The notes beneath the pieces are model-generated. The model saw only the letters and a list, made by a program, of their open reading frames with translations. It made no database searches and was not told where the DNA came from. Below are positions 16,124-25,288 of a DNA stretch of 64,000 bases, piece by piece. Position numbers and translations under genes: made by a program. How positions within the stretch are numbered: position 1 is the first letter of the stretch; the number at the start of each line of letters is the position of its first letter. Location of the stretch: the NCBI RefSeq assembly GCF_947495925.1, contig NZ_CANMAU010000002.1:1-64000 (forward strand). Reading direction: 5' to 3'. The DNA comes from an uncultured Algibacter sp. (GTDB taxonomy: Bacteria > Bacteroidota > Bacteroidia > Flavobacteriales > Flavobacteriaceae).

Positions 16124-19100
16124 ATGATAATAAATAAGAAAATGAATCAAACTGTATCAACTAAATATAAAGAAACCTCATCAGAGGACATTAGAGTCAA
16201 GGGGAGTTTAGTGGATTTTGATAACGAGAAATATTACAAGATTTCTAACAGCGATACTATGAGACCTTTTTTTATGAGCATAGTAAGCGATTCGAACCAT
16301 TGGATGTTTATTTCAAGCAATGGAGGGTTAACAGCTGGCAGAAAAAATAGTGAATCTTCAATATTTCCATATTATACAGATGATAAGATTACTGAGTCTG
16401 CTGATATAACGGGGAGTAAAACTATACTTCAGGTTTATGTAAATGGAGAGGTGAAGGTTTGGGAACCATTTTCACAAAGACAAATGGGGCAATATATTAC
16501 TAGAAGAAATTTATACAAAAACATTTATGGGAATAAGGTGGTTTTTGAAGAAATAAATGAGGACTTAGGTTTAACATTTAGATATAAATGGAGCTCAAGT
16601 AATCAATTTGGGTTTATAAAAAACGTGACACTCATCAATAATAACCGCGATTCAATTAATATTACTGTTTTAGATGGTTTACAAAATATTTTACCGTCAG
16701 GTGTTACTACCGATTTACAAAATAGCAGAAGCAACCTGGTTGATGCTTATAAAAAAAGTGAGTTGTTGCCAAATGTTGGATTAGGTGTTTATGCGTTAAG
16801 CGCTATAATAGTTGATAAGGCGGAGCCTAGTGAGGCATTAAAATCTAATATAGTTTGGTCTCTTGGTATTGATAATCCGACATACCTCATCTCATCACAA
16901 CAATTAGATACCTTTAGAAATGGAGGAAGCGTTTTTCAAGAAGAAGATATGAAAGCTGAAAAAGGCGCTTATTTTGTTTCTACCTCAATGGAAATAGACC
17001 CAATATCAGAAGAAAATTGGTTGTTTGTAACTAATGTTAATCAATCCATTTCAGGTATAACTTACATCTCTGAATTGATAAGAAATGAAGATGATTTAGA
17101 GGAGTTGCTACAGAAGGATATTGATGCAGGTACAAAAAATTTAGTTGAACTAACCGGTGCTTCTGATGGTTTGCAAATAACTGAAGACCCATTAACAAAT
17201 ACGAGGCATTTCGCAAATACTTTATTCAATATTATGCGCGGGGGAATTTTTGATAACAATTATGTTATTGAAAAAGGAGATTTTGTAAAGTACATATCAA
17301 AGGCAAACAAGTTGGTCTTTGAAAACAAAAATGAAGTTTTGGAAAACCTCCCAAAGGAATTTACTTTACATCATATCCAAAACATTATATCTAACGATTC
17401 TGATAGCGATTTTAAAAGACTTTGTTTTGAATATTTACCACTTAAATTCAGTAGAAGGCATGGCGATCCAAGTAGGCCTTGGAACAAATTTTCAATAAAC
17501 ACAAGAAGCGAGATAGATGGTTCAAAAATTTTGGATTATGAAGGAAATTGGCGAGATATTTTCCAAAACTGGGAGGCTTTGGCCCACTCCTACCCTGAGT
17601 TTATAGAAAGTATGATCCATAAGTTTTTGAATGCCACAACATTTGATGGTTATAACCCTTATAGAGTAACAAAAGACGGTTTCGATTGGGAAGTGATTGA
17701 AGAGGATGATCCGTGGTCATATATAGGTTATTGGGGCGATCATCAAATAATATATCTATTGAAGTTCTTAGAGTTTATTGAGAACCACTACCCTAGCCGA
17801 TTAGAATCTACATTTACAAAAGACATTTTTGTTTATGCGAATGTACCCTATAAAATAAAGAGCTATCAAGACATTTTGTGTAATCCTAAAGACACTATTG
17901 ATTTTGATTATCAATTGGATGCAGATATTAATAAAAAAAGAAATGAAATAGGTGCAGATGGAGCACTTCTCAGAGATCAGAATGACACCATTTATAAAGT
18001 AAACCTTATTGAAAAATTATTGGCAACCATACTTTCTAAAGTTTCTAATTTCATTCCTGAGGGTGGCATTTGGCTTAATACACAAAGGCCAGAATGGAAT
18101 GATGCAAATAATGCTTTAGTGGGTAACGGTGTTTCAATGGTCACCCTATATTACCTAAATCGTTTTTTGAATTTCTTTAATGGTATTATTTCAAAATCAC
18201 AAACCGAAAAAATTGAACTTTCTGAAGAATTAGTTACTTTCTTTAGCACAGTTCTCGGTACATTAAACCAGCATAAAAATATACTGTCTAATCCAATATC
18301 TAGTACAGATAGAAAATTGGTTTTAGACGGATTGGGTGAAGCAGGAAGCGAATATAGAAGCACCATTTACGAATCTGATTTTACAGGGCGAAAATCTTCT
18401 ATAAGCAAATCCGATATTTTGGAGTTCATAGAAACAGCTCAGAACTATTTGCATCATACTATAGAAGCTAATAAGCGCAGTGATAATATGTATCATGCGT
18501 ATAATTTGATGACTCTTGAAAATGAAAAAGAGGTGTCTATTTCTTACCTATCGGAAATGTTAGAAGGCCAAGTAGCAGCATTGAGTTCTGGATATCTATC
18601 ACCAAAAGAAGCTCTAGCTTTATTAGATGGCCTTAAAAACAGCGCTTTATTTAGAGCAGATCAATACAGTTATATTTTATACCCTAATAAAGACTTACCA
18701 AGATTTGATAAAAAGAATAATATTCCAGTAGAAAAAGTAGAACAATGTGAACTTTTAAAGCAATTAGTAAAAGAAGGGAATACTCAAATTATTGAGAAAG
18801 ATGTTTTAGGAAAATATCATTTTAACGGCGGGTTTAATAACGCGGACAGCTTGAAAGAAGCATTAAATAATTTGCCAAAAGATAAATATGAATCTTTAAT
18901 TGAAAAAGACACGAATCTATTATTAACAATTTTTGAAAACATTTTTGATCATAAATCTTTTACAGGTCGTTCAGGTACTTTCTTTGGTTATGAAGGGCTT
19001 GGTTCTATATATTGGCACATGGTGTCCAAGTTATTACTAGCTGTTCAAGAAAACTGTTTACTGGCAGTTAATATGAATGAAAGTGATGAGGTTATAGATA

Positions 19101-19600
19101 GACTTCTGGACCATTACTATGAAATTAATGCAGGTATTGGTGTTCATAAATCGCCAGAATTGTATGGTGCTTTTCCAACAGATCCTTATTCGCATACACC
19201 AGCAACTAAAGGCGCTCAACAGCCTGGAATGACTGGGCAAGTAAAGGAGGATATTTTAAGCCGATTTGGTGAATTAGGTGTTTTTGTTAAAAACGGAACA
19301 ATGGAATTTAACCCGAGATTGTTGCAATCAAAGGAGTTTTTGACTACACCAACTGTATTTAATTACACAGACGTAAAAGGAGGTGAACAAAGTATTGAGT
19401 TAGACAGCGGTTCTTTGGGCTTTACCTATTGCCAAGTTCCTATAATTTATAAGTCAGGCGATTCAGAAAGTTTAACAGTTATCGCTAGTAGCGGTGAACA
19501 TAGTGTGAGTGACTCATTACGTTTAGATGATCATACTTCTAATATGATTTTCAAAAGAACTGGTGATATAAATCAAATCATTGTATCGATTAAAAAATAA
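16124..19600 (+). CDS. GH149-like beta-1,3-glucan phosphorylase
   Basis: An 1158-residue protein with no signal peptide, hence cytoplasmic. The N-terminal part (MRPFFMSIVSDSNHWMFISS, GGLTAGRKN) and the (alpha/alpha)6 barrel motif TQRPEWNDANNALVGNG resemble GH94-clan phosphorylases; Asp660 in WND is the expected general acid. Length and these motifs best fit GH149, whose members phosphorolyse beta-1,3-gluco-oligosaccharides to glucose-1-phosphate; GH161 is the main alternative. The position among GH16, GH17, GH3 and GH30 genes supports a beta-1,3-glucan substrate. The next gene starts one base after its stop. ATG 16142 (Met7) is a possible alternative start. The phosphorylase class is likely; the exact family is recalled from motifs, not searched. 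Confidence 0.78.
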   Translation: MIINKKMNQTVSTKYKETSSEDIRVKGSLVDFDNEKYYKISNSDTMRPFFMSIVSDSNHWMFISSNGGLTAGRKNSESSIFPYYTDDKITESADITGSKTILQVYVNGEVKVWEPFSQRQMGQYITRRNLYKNIYGNKVVFEEINEDLGLTFRYKWSSSNQFGFIKNVTLINNNRDSINITVLDGLQNILPSGVTTDLQNSRSNLVDAYKKSELLPNVGLGVYALSAIIVDKAEPSEALKSNIVWSLGIDNPTYLISSQQLDTFRNGGSVFQEEDMKAEKGAYFVSTSMEIDPISEENWLFVTNVNQSISGITYISELIRNEDDLEELLQKDIDAGTKNLVELTGASDGLQITEDPLTNTRHFANTLFNIMRGGIFDNNYVIEKGDFVKYISKANKLVFENKNEVLENLPKEFTLHHIQNIISNDSDSDFKRLCFEYLPLKFSRRHGDPSRPWNKFSINTRSEIDGSKILDYEGNWRDIFQNWEALAHSYPEFIESMIHKFLNATTFDGYNPYRVTKDGFDWEVIEEDDPWSYIGYWGDHQIIYLLKFLEFIENHYPSRLESTFTKDIFVYANVPYKIKSYQDILCNPKDTIDFDYQLDADINKKRNEIGADGALLRDQNDTIYKVNLIEKLLATILSKVSNFIPEGGIWLNTQRPEWNDANNALVGNGVSMVTLYYLNRFLNFFNGIISKSQTEKIELSEELVTFFSTVLGTLNQHKNILSNPISSTDRKLVLDGLGEAGSEYRSTIYESDFTGRKSSISKSDILEFIETAQNYLHHTIEANKRSDNMYHAYNLMTLENEKEVSISYLSEMLEGQVAALSSGYLSPKEALALLDGLKNSALFRADQYSYILYPNKDLPRFDKKNNIPVEKVEQCELLKQLVKEGNTQIIEKDVLGKYHFNGGFNNADSLKEALNNLPKDKYESLIEKDTNLLLTIFENIFDHKSFTGRSGTFFGYEGLGSIYWHMVSKLLLAVQENCLLAVNMNESDEVIDRLLDHYYEINAGIGVHKSPELYGAFPTDPYSHTPATKGAQQPGMTGQVKEDILSRFGELGVFVKNGTMEFNPRLLQSKEFLTTPTVFNYTDVKGGEQSIELDSGSLGFTYCQVPIIYKSGDSESLTVIASSGEHSVSDSLRLDDHTSNMIFKRTGDINQIIVSIKK

Positions 19601-19601
19601 A

Positions 19602-21440
19602 ATGAGAAAGCATCAAAACATATCATATTGTTCATTTTTATTCACAATTGGGTTTGTGATGCTTTTAAGTTGTCAAAACACATCTCCAAAGTTAGAAGGG
19701 TCCAGCATCATTATTGAACGAAAAGTGGACTCCTTATTAGACTTAATGACCCTAGAGGAGAAAATTGGACAGATGACTCAGGTTAGGCATTTTTCTGATA
19801 TTCAAAAGGGGGATGTGGCTTCTAAATATATTGGGTCAGTCATTCATACTGATGGGCCTTTGCCAGGAGAAGATGCTTTAGGATGGCAAGCAAAATTTGT
19901 AGAATTACAAAAAGAAGCTTTATCTACACGATTAGGTATTCCGCTTTTATTTGGTGTAGACGCTGTACATGGTCAAAACACGTTTTCAGGAGCAACTATA
20001 TTTCCCCATAATATTGGATTGGGAGCTACTGGAAACCCCGATTTGGTCCAAAAAGCAGCACGTATAACAGCTATAGAGGCCCAAGCTACTGGGTTTAATT
20101 GGGTGTTTTCACCTTGTGTTGCAATTCCATATAACGAAAAGTGGGGTCGTGTATATGAAGCATTTTCCGAAAGTACTGAACTTACTCGAGCTATGACTAA
20201 AGCTTCTATTAAAGGGCACCAAGGTTACCTTTTAGATAGAACGACCGTTATGGCTACGGCCAAGCATTATATTGGTGATGGGTCCACTGATTTTGGTGTG
20301 GAAGGTGGCAACACCACTCTTACAGATAATGAGATTACCGAGAGGCTACTTCCACCCTATCGCGATGCAGTTACTATGGGAGTGGGTTCAATTATGGCGT
20401 CTTTTAATACACTTAATAATCAAGCATTGCATGCCCATAAGGCATTAATAACGGATACACTCAAAACAAAAATGGGTTTTGATGGTATCGTACTTACCGA
20501 CTGGAAGGGATATTCTAAGTATGGGAAGAATGATATAATTAATGCAGGTATTGATATGGTAATGGCGGTTGATGGTGATTTAGAATTGTTTCAGCAAGGG
20601 CTAAAAAAGGGCGTTGAACAAGATTCTGTGTCTCAAGACAGAATAGATGATGCTGTTAAAAGAATACTACGACAGAAGTACAGACTTGGATTGTTTGAGC
20701 ATCCGTTTCCAGATGCTACTCTGGTTTCAAAAATAGGAAGTTCAGATCATAGAAATGTTGCTAAGCAAGCTGTGAGAGAGTCTTTGGTACTTTTAAAAAA
20801 TGAGAATAGTGTTTTACCAATTAATAAAGAAGCTGGTAAAATAGTGGTTGTGGGTGAACATGCCAATAACTCTGGGCTTCAATCTGGTGGATGGACAATT
20901 TCATGGCAAGGAAAACCTGAAAACTATAAAGGGGCGACCACAATTTTAGAAGGGGTTAAGAAAATATCATCTTCTAAAATTGTTTATGATAAAAATGGGA
21001 CAGGAAAGCATTTTGATGCTCAGGTAGCCATTATAGTTGTTGGCGAAAAACCTTATGCTGAATTTTTTGGAGATGTGAACAACAATACAGGGTTTACGCT
21101 TACGCTAAGCAAATCGCATCAGGATTATATTAAAGCTTATACAGAAGCCGATGTGTCAACAGTAGTAGTTCTAATCTCAGGTAGACCATTAGTAATAAGC
21201 AATCAACTAAAGCAGTCCGATGCTTTTGTAGCGGCATGGTTGCCAGGGTCTGAAGGTGATGGTATTGCTGAGGTGCTTTTTGGAGCATATAACTTTTCGG
21301 GTAAACTACCCCACTCTTGGCCGGAATCTGTGAATGATTTCCAAGGGCGATTTGGTCCAAATTTTTGGGATGATACTATAAAACCATTGTTTGATTTTGG
21401 ATATGGCCTAAATTATGAAGCCATAGTCAAAGTAAATTAA
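19602..21440 (+). CDS. GH3 beta-glucosidase lipoprotein
   Basis: A 612-residue exo-acting glycosidase that removes glucose from oligosaccharide ends. ATG 19602 is chosen because it gives a proper lipoprotein signal (lipobox LLSC, Cys24); an in-frame ATG at 19581 lies inside the previous gene. The GH3 N-terminal barrel starts near LDLMTLEEKIGQMTQ. The nucleophile is Asp300 in VLTDWKGY. KHYIGDG and the C-terminal alpha/beta domain (SLVLLKNENSVLPI, PGSEGDGIAEVLFG) are present. The fibronectin-type third domain common in larger GH3 enzymes is absent. The residues after Cys24 are not acidic, suggesting a periplasmic location. The gene is translationally close to its neighbours (1 and 6 bases). Confidence 0.94.
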   Translation: MRKHQNISYCSFLFTIGFVMLLSCQNTSPKLEGSSIIIERKVDSLLDLMTLEEKIGQMTQVRHFSDIQKGDVASKYIGSVIHTDGPLPGEDALGWQAKFVELQKEALSTRLGIPLLFGVDAVHGQNTFSGATIFPHNIGLGATGNPDLVQKAARITAIEAQATGFNWVFSPCVAIPYNEKWGRVYEAFSESTELTRAMTKASIKGHQGYLLDRTTVMATAKHYIGDGSTDFGVEGGNTTLTDNEITERLLPPYRDAVTMGVGSIMASFNTLNNQALHAHKALITDTLKTKMGFDGIVLTDWKGYSKYGKNDIINAGIDMVMAVDGDLELFQQGLKKGVEQDSVSQDRIDDAVKRILRQKYRLGLFEHPFPDATLVSKIGSSDHRNVAKQAVRESLVLLKNENSVLPINKEAGKIVVVGEHANNSGLQSGGWTISWQGKPENYKGATTILEGVKKISSSKIVYDKNGTGKHFDAQVAIIVVGEKPYAEFFGDVNNNTGFTLTLSKSHQDYIKAYTEADVSTVVVLISGRPLVISNQLKQSDAFVAAWLPGSEGDGIAEVLFGAYNFSGKLPHSWPESVNDFQGRFGPNFWDDTIKPLFDFGYGLNYEAIVKVN

Positions 21441-21446
21441 AACAAT

Positions 21447-22742
21447 ATGAAAATTAATATAAAAAGAATTTGTCTACTAACCTCTTTAATTGCAGTCTTA
21501 GGATGCGCAAACAAAGGAAAAAAACAAACAGAAAAAGTGATTGAAGAAAAACATGTAACAGCAGCTGATATTTTAGGGAATCCTGATTACCAAGCTATTT
21601 CATATGGGGGGTATCGAGAAAAATCGCGAGATAGCCAACCTTCAATACCACAGCTTAAAGATGATTTAAAAATCCTTTCTGCTATGAATATTAAGGTAAT
21701 TCGTACTTATAATGTTCAAGAAGAGCATCCGCATGCGTCAAACATTCTGGAAGCTATTCGCCAATTAAAAAATGAGGATTCTGGTTTTGAAATGTATGTG
21801 ATGTTAGGTGCATGGATAGACTGCAAGAATGCATGGACAGATAACCCTATTGATCATGATATAGAATCCAAAAATAACGCAGCCGAAATAGATAGGGCTG
21901 TAGCTTTAGCCAATAAATACCCAGAAATAGTAAAGATTATCGCCGTTGGAAACGAAGCGATGGTACGTTGGGCTACCAGTTATTTTGTGAGACCAAATGT
22001 GATTTTAAAATGGGTCAATCACTTACAAGAATTAAAGGAGTTAGGGAAATTATCTAAAGACTTATGGATTACAAGTTCTGATGATTTTTCATCATGGGGC
22101 GGTGGAGATCCAAGTTACCATACACCAGATTTAGAAGCTTTAATTAGGGCTGTAGACTATATATCTATGCATACTTACCCTATGCATAATTCTCACTATA
22201 ATCCGGCTTTTTGGGTAGCTCCAAAAAATGAAGAACATTTTTCAGAACAAGATAAAATTGAATCGGCAATGTTAAGAGCAAGAGACTTTGCTGTTAACCA
22301 ATATCATGAAGTTTGTAATTATATGAAAACCTTAGGGGTTAACAAACCTGTTCATATTGGTGAAACCGGTTGGGCTACTATATCAAACGGTCACTATGGT
22401 CTATCAGGTTCAAGAGCTGCAGATGAGTTTAAGTCTAGTAGATATTATCAACTTATGCGCGAATGGAGTAATAAAGAAAGTGTTTCCTGTTTTTATTTTG
22501 AGGCTTTTGACGAACAATGGAAAGATGCTGAAAATGTCCTTGGATCTGAGAATCATTTTGGATTAATAAACCTCAAAGGAGAGGCAAAATACGCGCTTTG
22601 GAATTTAGTAGATAAAGGTACGTTTAATGGTTTAACGCGTGACGGACAACAAATTAAGAAGACCTATAGCGGAGATAAAGAAGCACTTTTAAAAGATGTT
22701 TTAGTTCCACCGTCAGAATATGGCTTAGTAACGCAACACTAA
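21447..22742 (+). CDS. GH17 beta-1,3-glucanase lipoprotein
   Basis: A 431-residue lipoprotein (lipobox AVLGC, Cys20) with a basic linker (NKGKKQ) after the lipid Cys, so probably periplasmic. The TIM barrel carries the two GH17 catalytic glutamates: acid/base Glu170 in VGNEAMVRW and nucleophile Glu306 in HIGETGWAT. GH17 enzymes cut beta-1,3-glucan internally; flavobacterial relatives in Formosa are known to act on laminarin. A C-terminal extension of about 50 residues has no recognised domain. It lies 6 bases after GH3 and 14 before the next glycosidase. Confidence 0.93.
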   Translation: MKINIKRICLLTSLIAVLGCANKGKKQTEKVIEEKHVTAADILGNPDYQAISYGGYREKSRDSQPSIPQLKDDLKILSAMNIKVIRTYNVQEEHPHASNILEAIRQLKNEDSGFEMYVMLGAWIDCKNAWTDNPIDHDIESKNNAAEIDRAVALANKYPEIVKIIAVGNEAMVRWATSYFVRPNVILKWVNHLQELKELGKLSKDLWITSSDDFSSWGGGDPSYHTPDLEALIRAVDYISMHTYPMHNSHYNPAFWVAPKNEEHFSEQDKIESAMLRARDFAVNQYHEVCNYMKTLGVNKPVHIGETGWATISNGHYGLSGSRAADEFKSSRYYQLMREWSNKESVSCFYFEAFDEQWKDAENVLGSENHFGLINLKGEAKYALWNLVDKGTFNGLTRDGQQIKKTYSGDKEALLKDVLVPPSEYGLVTQH

Positions 22743-22756
22743 TAATATCAATACTG

Positions 22757-23767
22757 ATGATTTTAAAAAGAATACTTGTTTTCTCAATACTTGCAGGCCT
22801 GTTATCATGCGGAGGACCAAATATATCAAATGAGATTAGGGTGTCTGGGCGATCTATATTGGTGAATAAGCAGCCTTTTATTATAAAAGGTATCTGCTAT
22901 CATCCCGTACCAAAAGGTTTTAAAGAGCGAAGTTTTGATACCTTAAGCGAAGATCTTGACCTCATGCTAGAGGCTGGTATTAATACCATTCGGGTATATG
23001 CTCCTATCGATGATAAAGAGGTGCTTGATGCGATCCATAATGCCGGTTTAAAAGTTGTTATTGGTTTTGGATACAATCAAGGTGGGCATTTCGACATTCT
23101 TTCAGGGTCTTTTATTGATTATGTGAATAAGTATAAGGAGCATCCCGCCATATTAATGTGGGAACTCGGAAATGAATTTAATTATCACCCAGAATGGTTT
23201 GAAGGCGATTTAAATAATTGGTATAAAGCCATGAATGATGGGGCTAAACGTATTCACGATAATGATTTAAATCATCCAGTAACTACTGCGCATGGTGAGT
23301 TGCCAGATAGTTTGGCGTTGAGTTCTTCTCCTAATATTGATGTATGGGGAATGAATGTATACCGTTGGGATAACCCAACTAACATTTTTGTTGAGTGGAA
23401 AAAAGTAAGTGACAAACCCATGTACTTATCTGAAGCAGGAGGAGATAGTTTTATGACAATTGCTAAACAAGGTTATGAAGCCGGGGTAAATCAAAAAGCA
23501 CAGGCTGATGCCAATGCAAATATTCTGCATAATGTATTTGAAAATCAGGATATATGTTCTGGAGTCACCATGTTTTCTTTTACCGATGGTTGGTGGAAAG
23601 CAGGGAATTTGGATAGGCAAGACCCTGGTGGTTGGGCACCAAATAGTAGCGGGGTGCCTTATGACGGAGCACCAAATGAAGAGTATTGGGGTATGGTGGA
23701 TATTGAAAGGAATAAGAAAGAAACTTTTGATGTTATTAAAGCAAAGTACAAACAGTTAAAGAATTAA
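22757..23767 (+). CDS. Clan GH-A glycosidase lipoprotein (GH2 TIM-barrel-like)
   Basis: A 336-residue lipoprotein (lipobox LLSC, Cys18, followed by neutral GGPNIS, so likely periplasmic). It is a single TIM barrel resembling the catalytic domain of GH2 and some GH5 enzymes without their accessory domains: INKQPFI-like start, GINTIRVYAPIDD, acid/base Glu140 in ELGNEFNY and probable nucleophile Glu226 in MYLSEAGGD. Stand-alone GH2-barrel-like proteins occur in flavobacterial laminarin clusters, but the activity is not settled. Beta-glucan side-chain or transglycosylating activity is possible. It starts 14 bases after GH17 and ends 2 bases before GH30. Assignment to a numbered family would need a profile search. 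Confidence 0.8.
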   Translation: MILKRILVFSILAGLLSCGGPNISNEIRVSGRSILVNKQPFIIKGICYHPVPKGFKERSFDTLSEDLDLMLEAGINTIRVYAPIDDKEVLDAIHNAGLKVVIGFGYNQGGHFDILSGSFIDYVNKYKEHPAILMWELGNEFNYHPEWFEGDLNNWYKAMNDGAKRIHDNDLNHPVTTAHGELPDSLALSSSPNIDVWGMNVYRWDNPTNIFVEWKKVSDKPMYLSEAGGDSFMTIAKQGYEAGVNQKAQADANANILHNVFENQDICSGVTMFSFTDGWWKAGNLDRQDPGGWAPNSSGVPYDGAPNEEYWGMVDIERNKKETFDVIKAKYKQLKN

Positions 23768-23769
23768 TT

Positions 23770-25272
23770 ATGAAGAAAAGAACTTACATCGTAGTGATTA
23801 TGATCATGTTTTTGGTTAGTAGTTGTGATAAGAAAAAAGAAAATAAAGATAATATGGTGAGTTTTGAAGTCTTTGAAACATCTAGAAAAGGGAATAAACT
23901 TAGCAAGGTAACTAGTTTCCAAAAAACTGATAGTGTAGTTTCTATTACATTAAAACCACAATTAACATTACAAACTATTACGGGTTTCGGTGGGGCTTTT
24001 ACAGAGGCATCGGCTTATCTTCTAAACCAATTAAGTAAGGCTAACAAAGATACTATTTTAAAAGCTTATTTCGCTAAAGATGGTGCTAGATATTCATTGA
24101 CTAGAACCCACATGAATTCTTGCGATTTTTCTATTTCTAATTACTCGTACACACCAGTTGAAGGAGATAAAACACTAGAACATTTTAGCATTGAAGAAGA
24201 TATGGACGATTTAATTCCTATGATTAAGGGTGCCATGGCGGTTTCAGAAGATGGATTTAAAATTTTTGGATCCCCTTGGACAGCAGCACCGTGGATGAAA
24301 GATAATAATAGCTGGGTTGGTGGTAAACTTCTTCCTGAGTATTATGATACTTGGGCGCTTTTCTTCTCAAAATATGCTGATGCTTATAAGAATCAAGGTA
24401 TTGATATATGGGGGTTTACTGTTGAAAATGAGCCTATGGGTAATGGTAATAATTGGGAAAGCATGCATTATACACCTGATGAAATGACCAATTTTGTTCA
24501 AAATTATTTAGGACCAAAATTGAAAGCAGATGGCAAGGGTGATCTAAAAATTTTAGGATTTGATCAAAATCGAGCTCATTTAAAAGACTGGGTGGACTCC
24601 ATGTATAAAACTGAAGAAACCTCAGAGTTCTTTGATGGAACTGCTATTCATTGGTATGATAGTACGTTTGAAATTTTTCCAGAAGAATTACAAGATGCTC
24701 ACAATAAAGCACCTAATAAGCTTTTAATTCAAACAGAGGCCTGTGTGGATTCGGAGATTCCAAAATGGCAAGATGATGATTGGTATTGGAGAAAAGAAGC
24801 TACGGATTGGGGTTATGATTGGGCATCTGATGAGCGCAAACACTTTCATCCAAAGTATGCTCCAGTTAATAGATATGCGAGAGATATTATTGGTTGCTTA
24901 AACAATTGGGTTGATGGATGGGTAGATTGGAACATGGTTTTGGATACTAATGGAGGTCCAAATTGGTTTGAAAATTGGTGCGTTGCACCGGTAATTGTTG
25001 ATCCTGATAAGGATGAGGTCTATTTTACGCCGTTGTACTATACCATGGCTCATTTTAGTAAATATATAAGACCTGATGCAAAGGTTATTGAACTTGAAAA
25101 TTCAGATATGGAACTGAAGGTTACGGCAGCAAAAAACACTGATGGTACAATTGCCGTTGTAATTTTTAATGAAACTGAAACCCCAAAAGGTATTTACCTC
25201 GCAATAAATAAAAAGACAATGGAATTCACAATAGATGCGCAGGCTATTCAAACTATTATGATTTCAAATTAA
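23770..25272 (+). CDS. GH30 beta-glucanase lipoprotein, probably beta-1,6-active
   Basis: A 500-residue lipoprotein (lipobox VSSC, Cys19). The barrel opens with the GH30 motif GFGGAFTEASA. The acid/base is Glu221 in TVENEPMGN and the nucleophile Glu323 in IQTEACVDS. The C-terminal beta-sandwich is the usual GH30 side domain (KVIELENS, VVIFNETETPK). In flavobacterial laminarin clusters GH30 enzymes remove beta-1,6-linked glucose branches, and that role is inferred here. It begins 2 bases after the GH-A gene. The mature N-terminus (DKKKEN) is mixed in charge, so surface versus periplasm is uncertain. Confidence 0.93.
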   Translation: MKKRTYIVVIMIMFLVSSCDKKKENKDNMVSFEVFETSRKGNKLSKVTSFQKTDSVVSITLKPQLTLQTITGFGGAFTEASAYLLNQLSKANKDTILKAYFAKDGARYSLTRTHMNSCDFSISNYSYTPVEGDKTLEHFSIEEDMDDLIPMIKGAMAVSEDGFKIFGSPWTAAPWMKDNNSWVGGKLLPEYYDTWALFFSKYADAYKNQGIDIWGFTVENEPMGNGNNWESMHYTPDEMTNFVQNYLGPKLKADGKGDLKILGFDQNRAHLKDWVDSMYKTEETSEFFDGTAIHWYDSTFEIFPEELQDAHNKAPNKLLIQTEACVDSEIPKWQDDDWYWRKEATDWGYDWASDERKHFHPKYAPVNRYARDIIGCLNNWVDGWVDWNMVLDTNGGPNWFENWCVAPVIVDPDKDEVYFTPLYYTMAHFSKYIRPDAKVIELENSDMELKVTAAKNTDGTIAVVIFNETETPKGIYLAINKKTMEFTIDAQAIQTIMISN

Positions 25273-25288
25273 TTAAAACCAAAACGAT

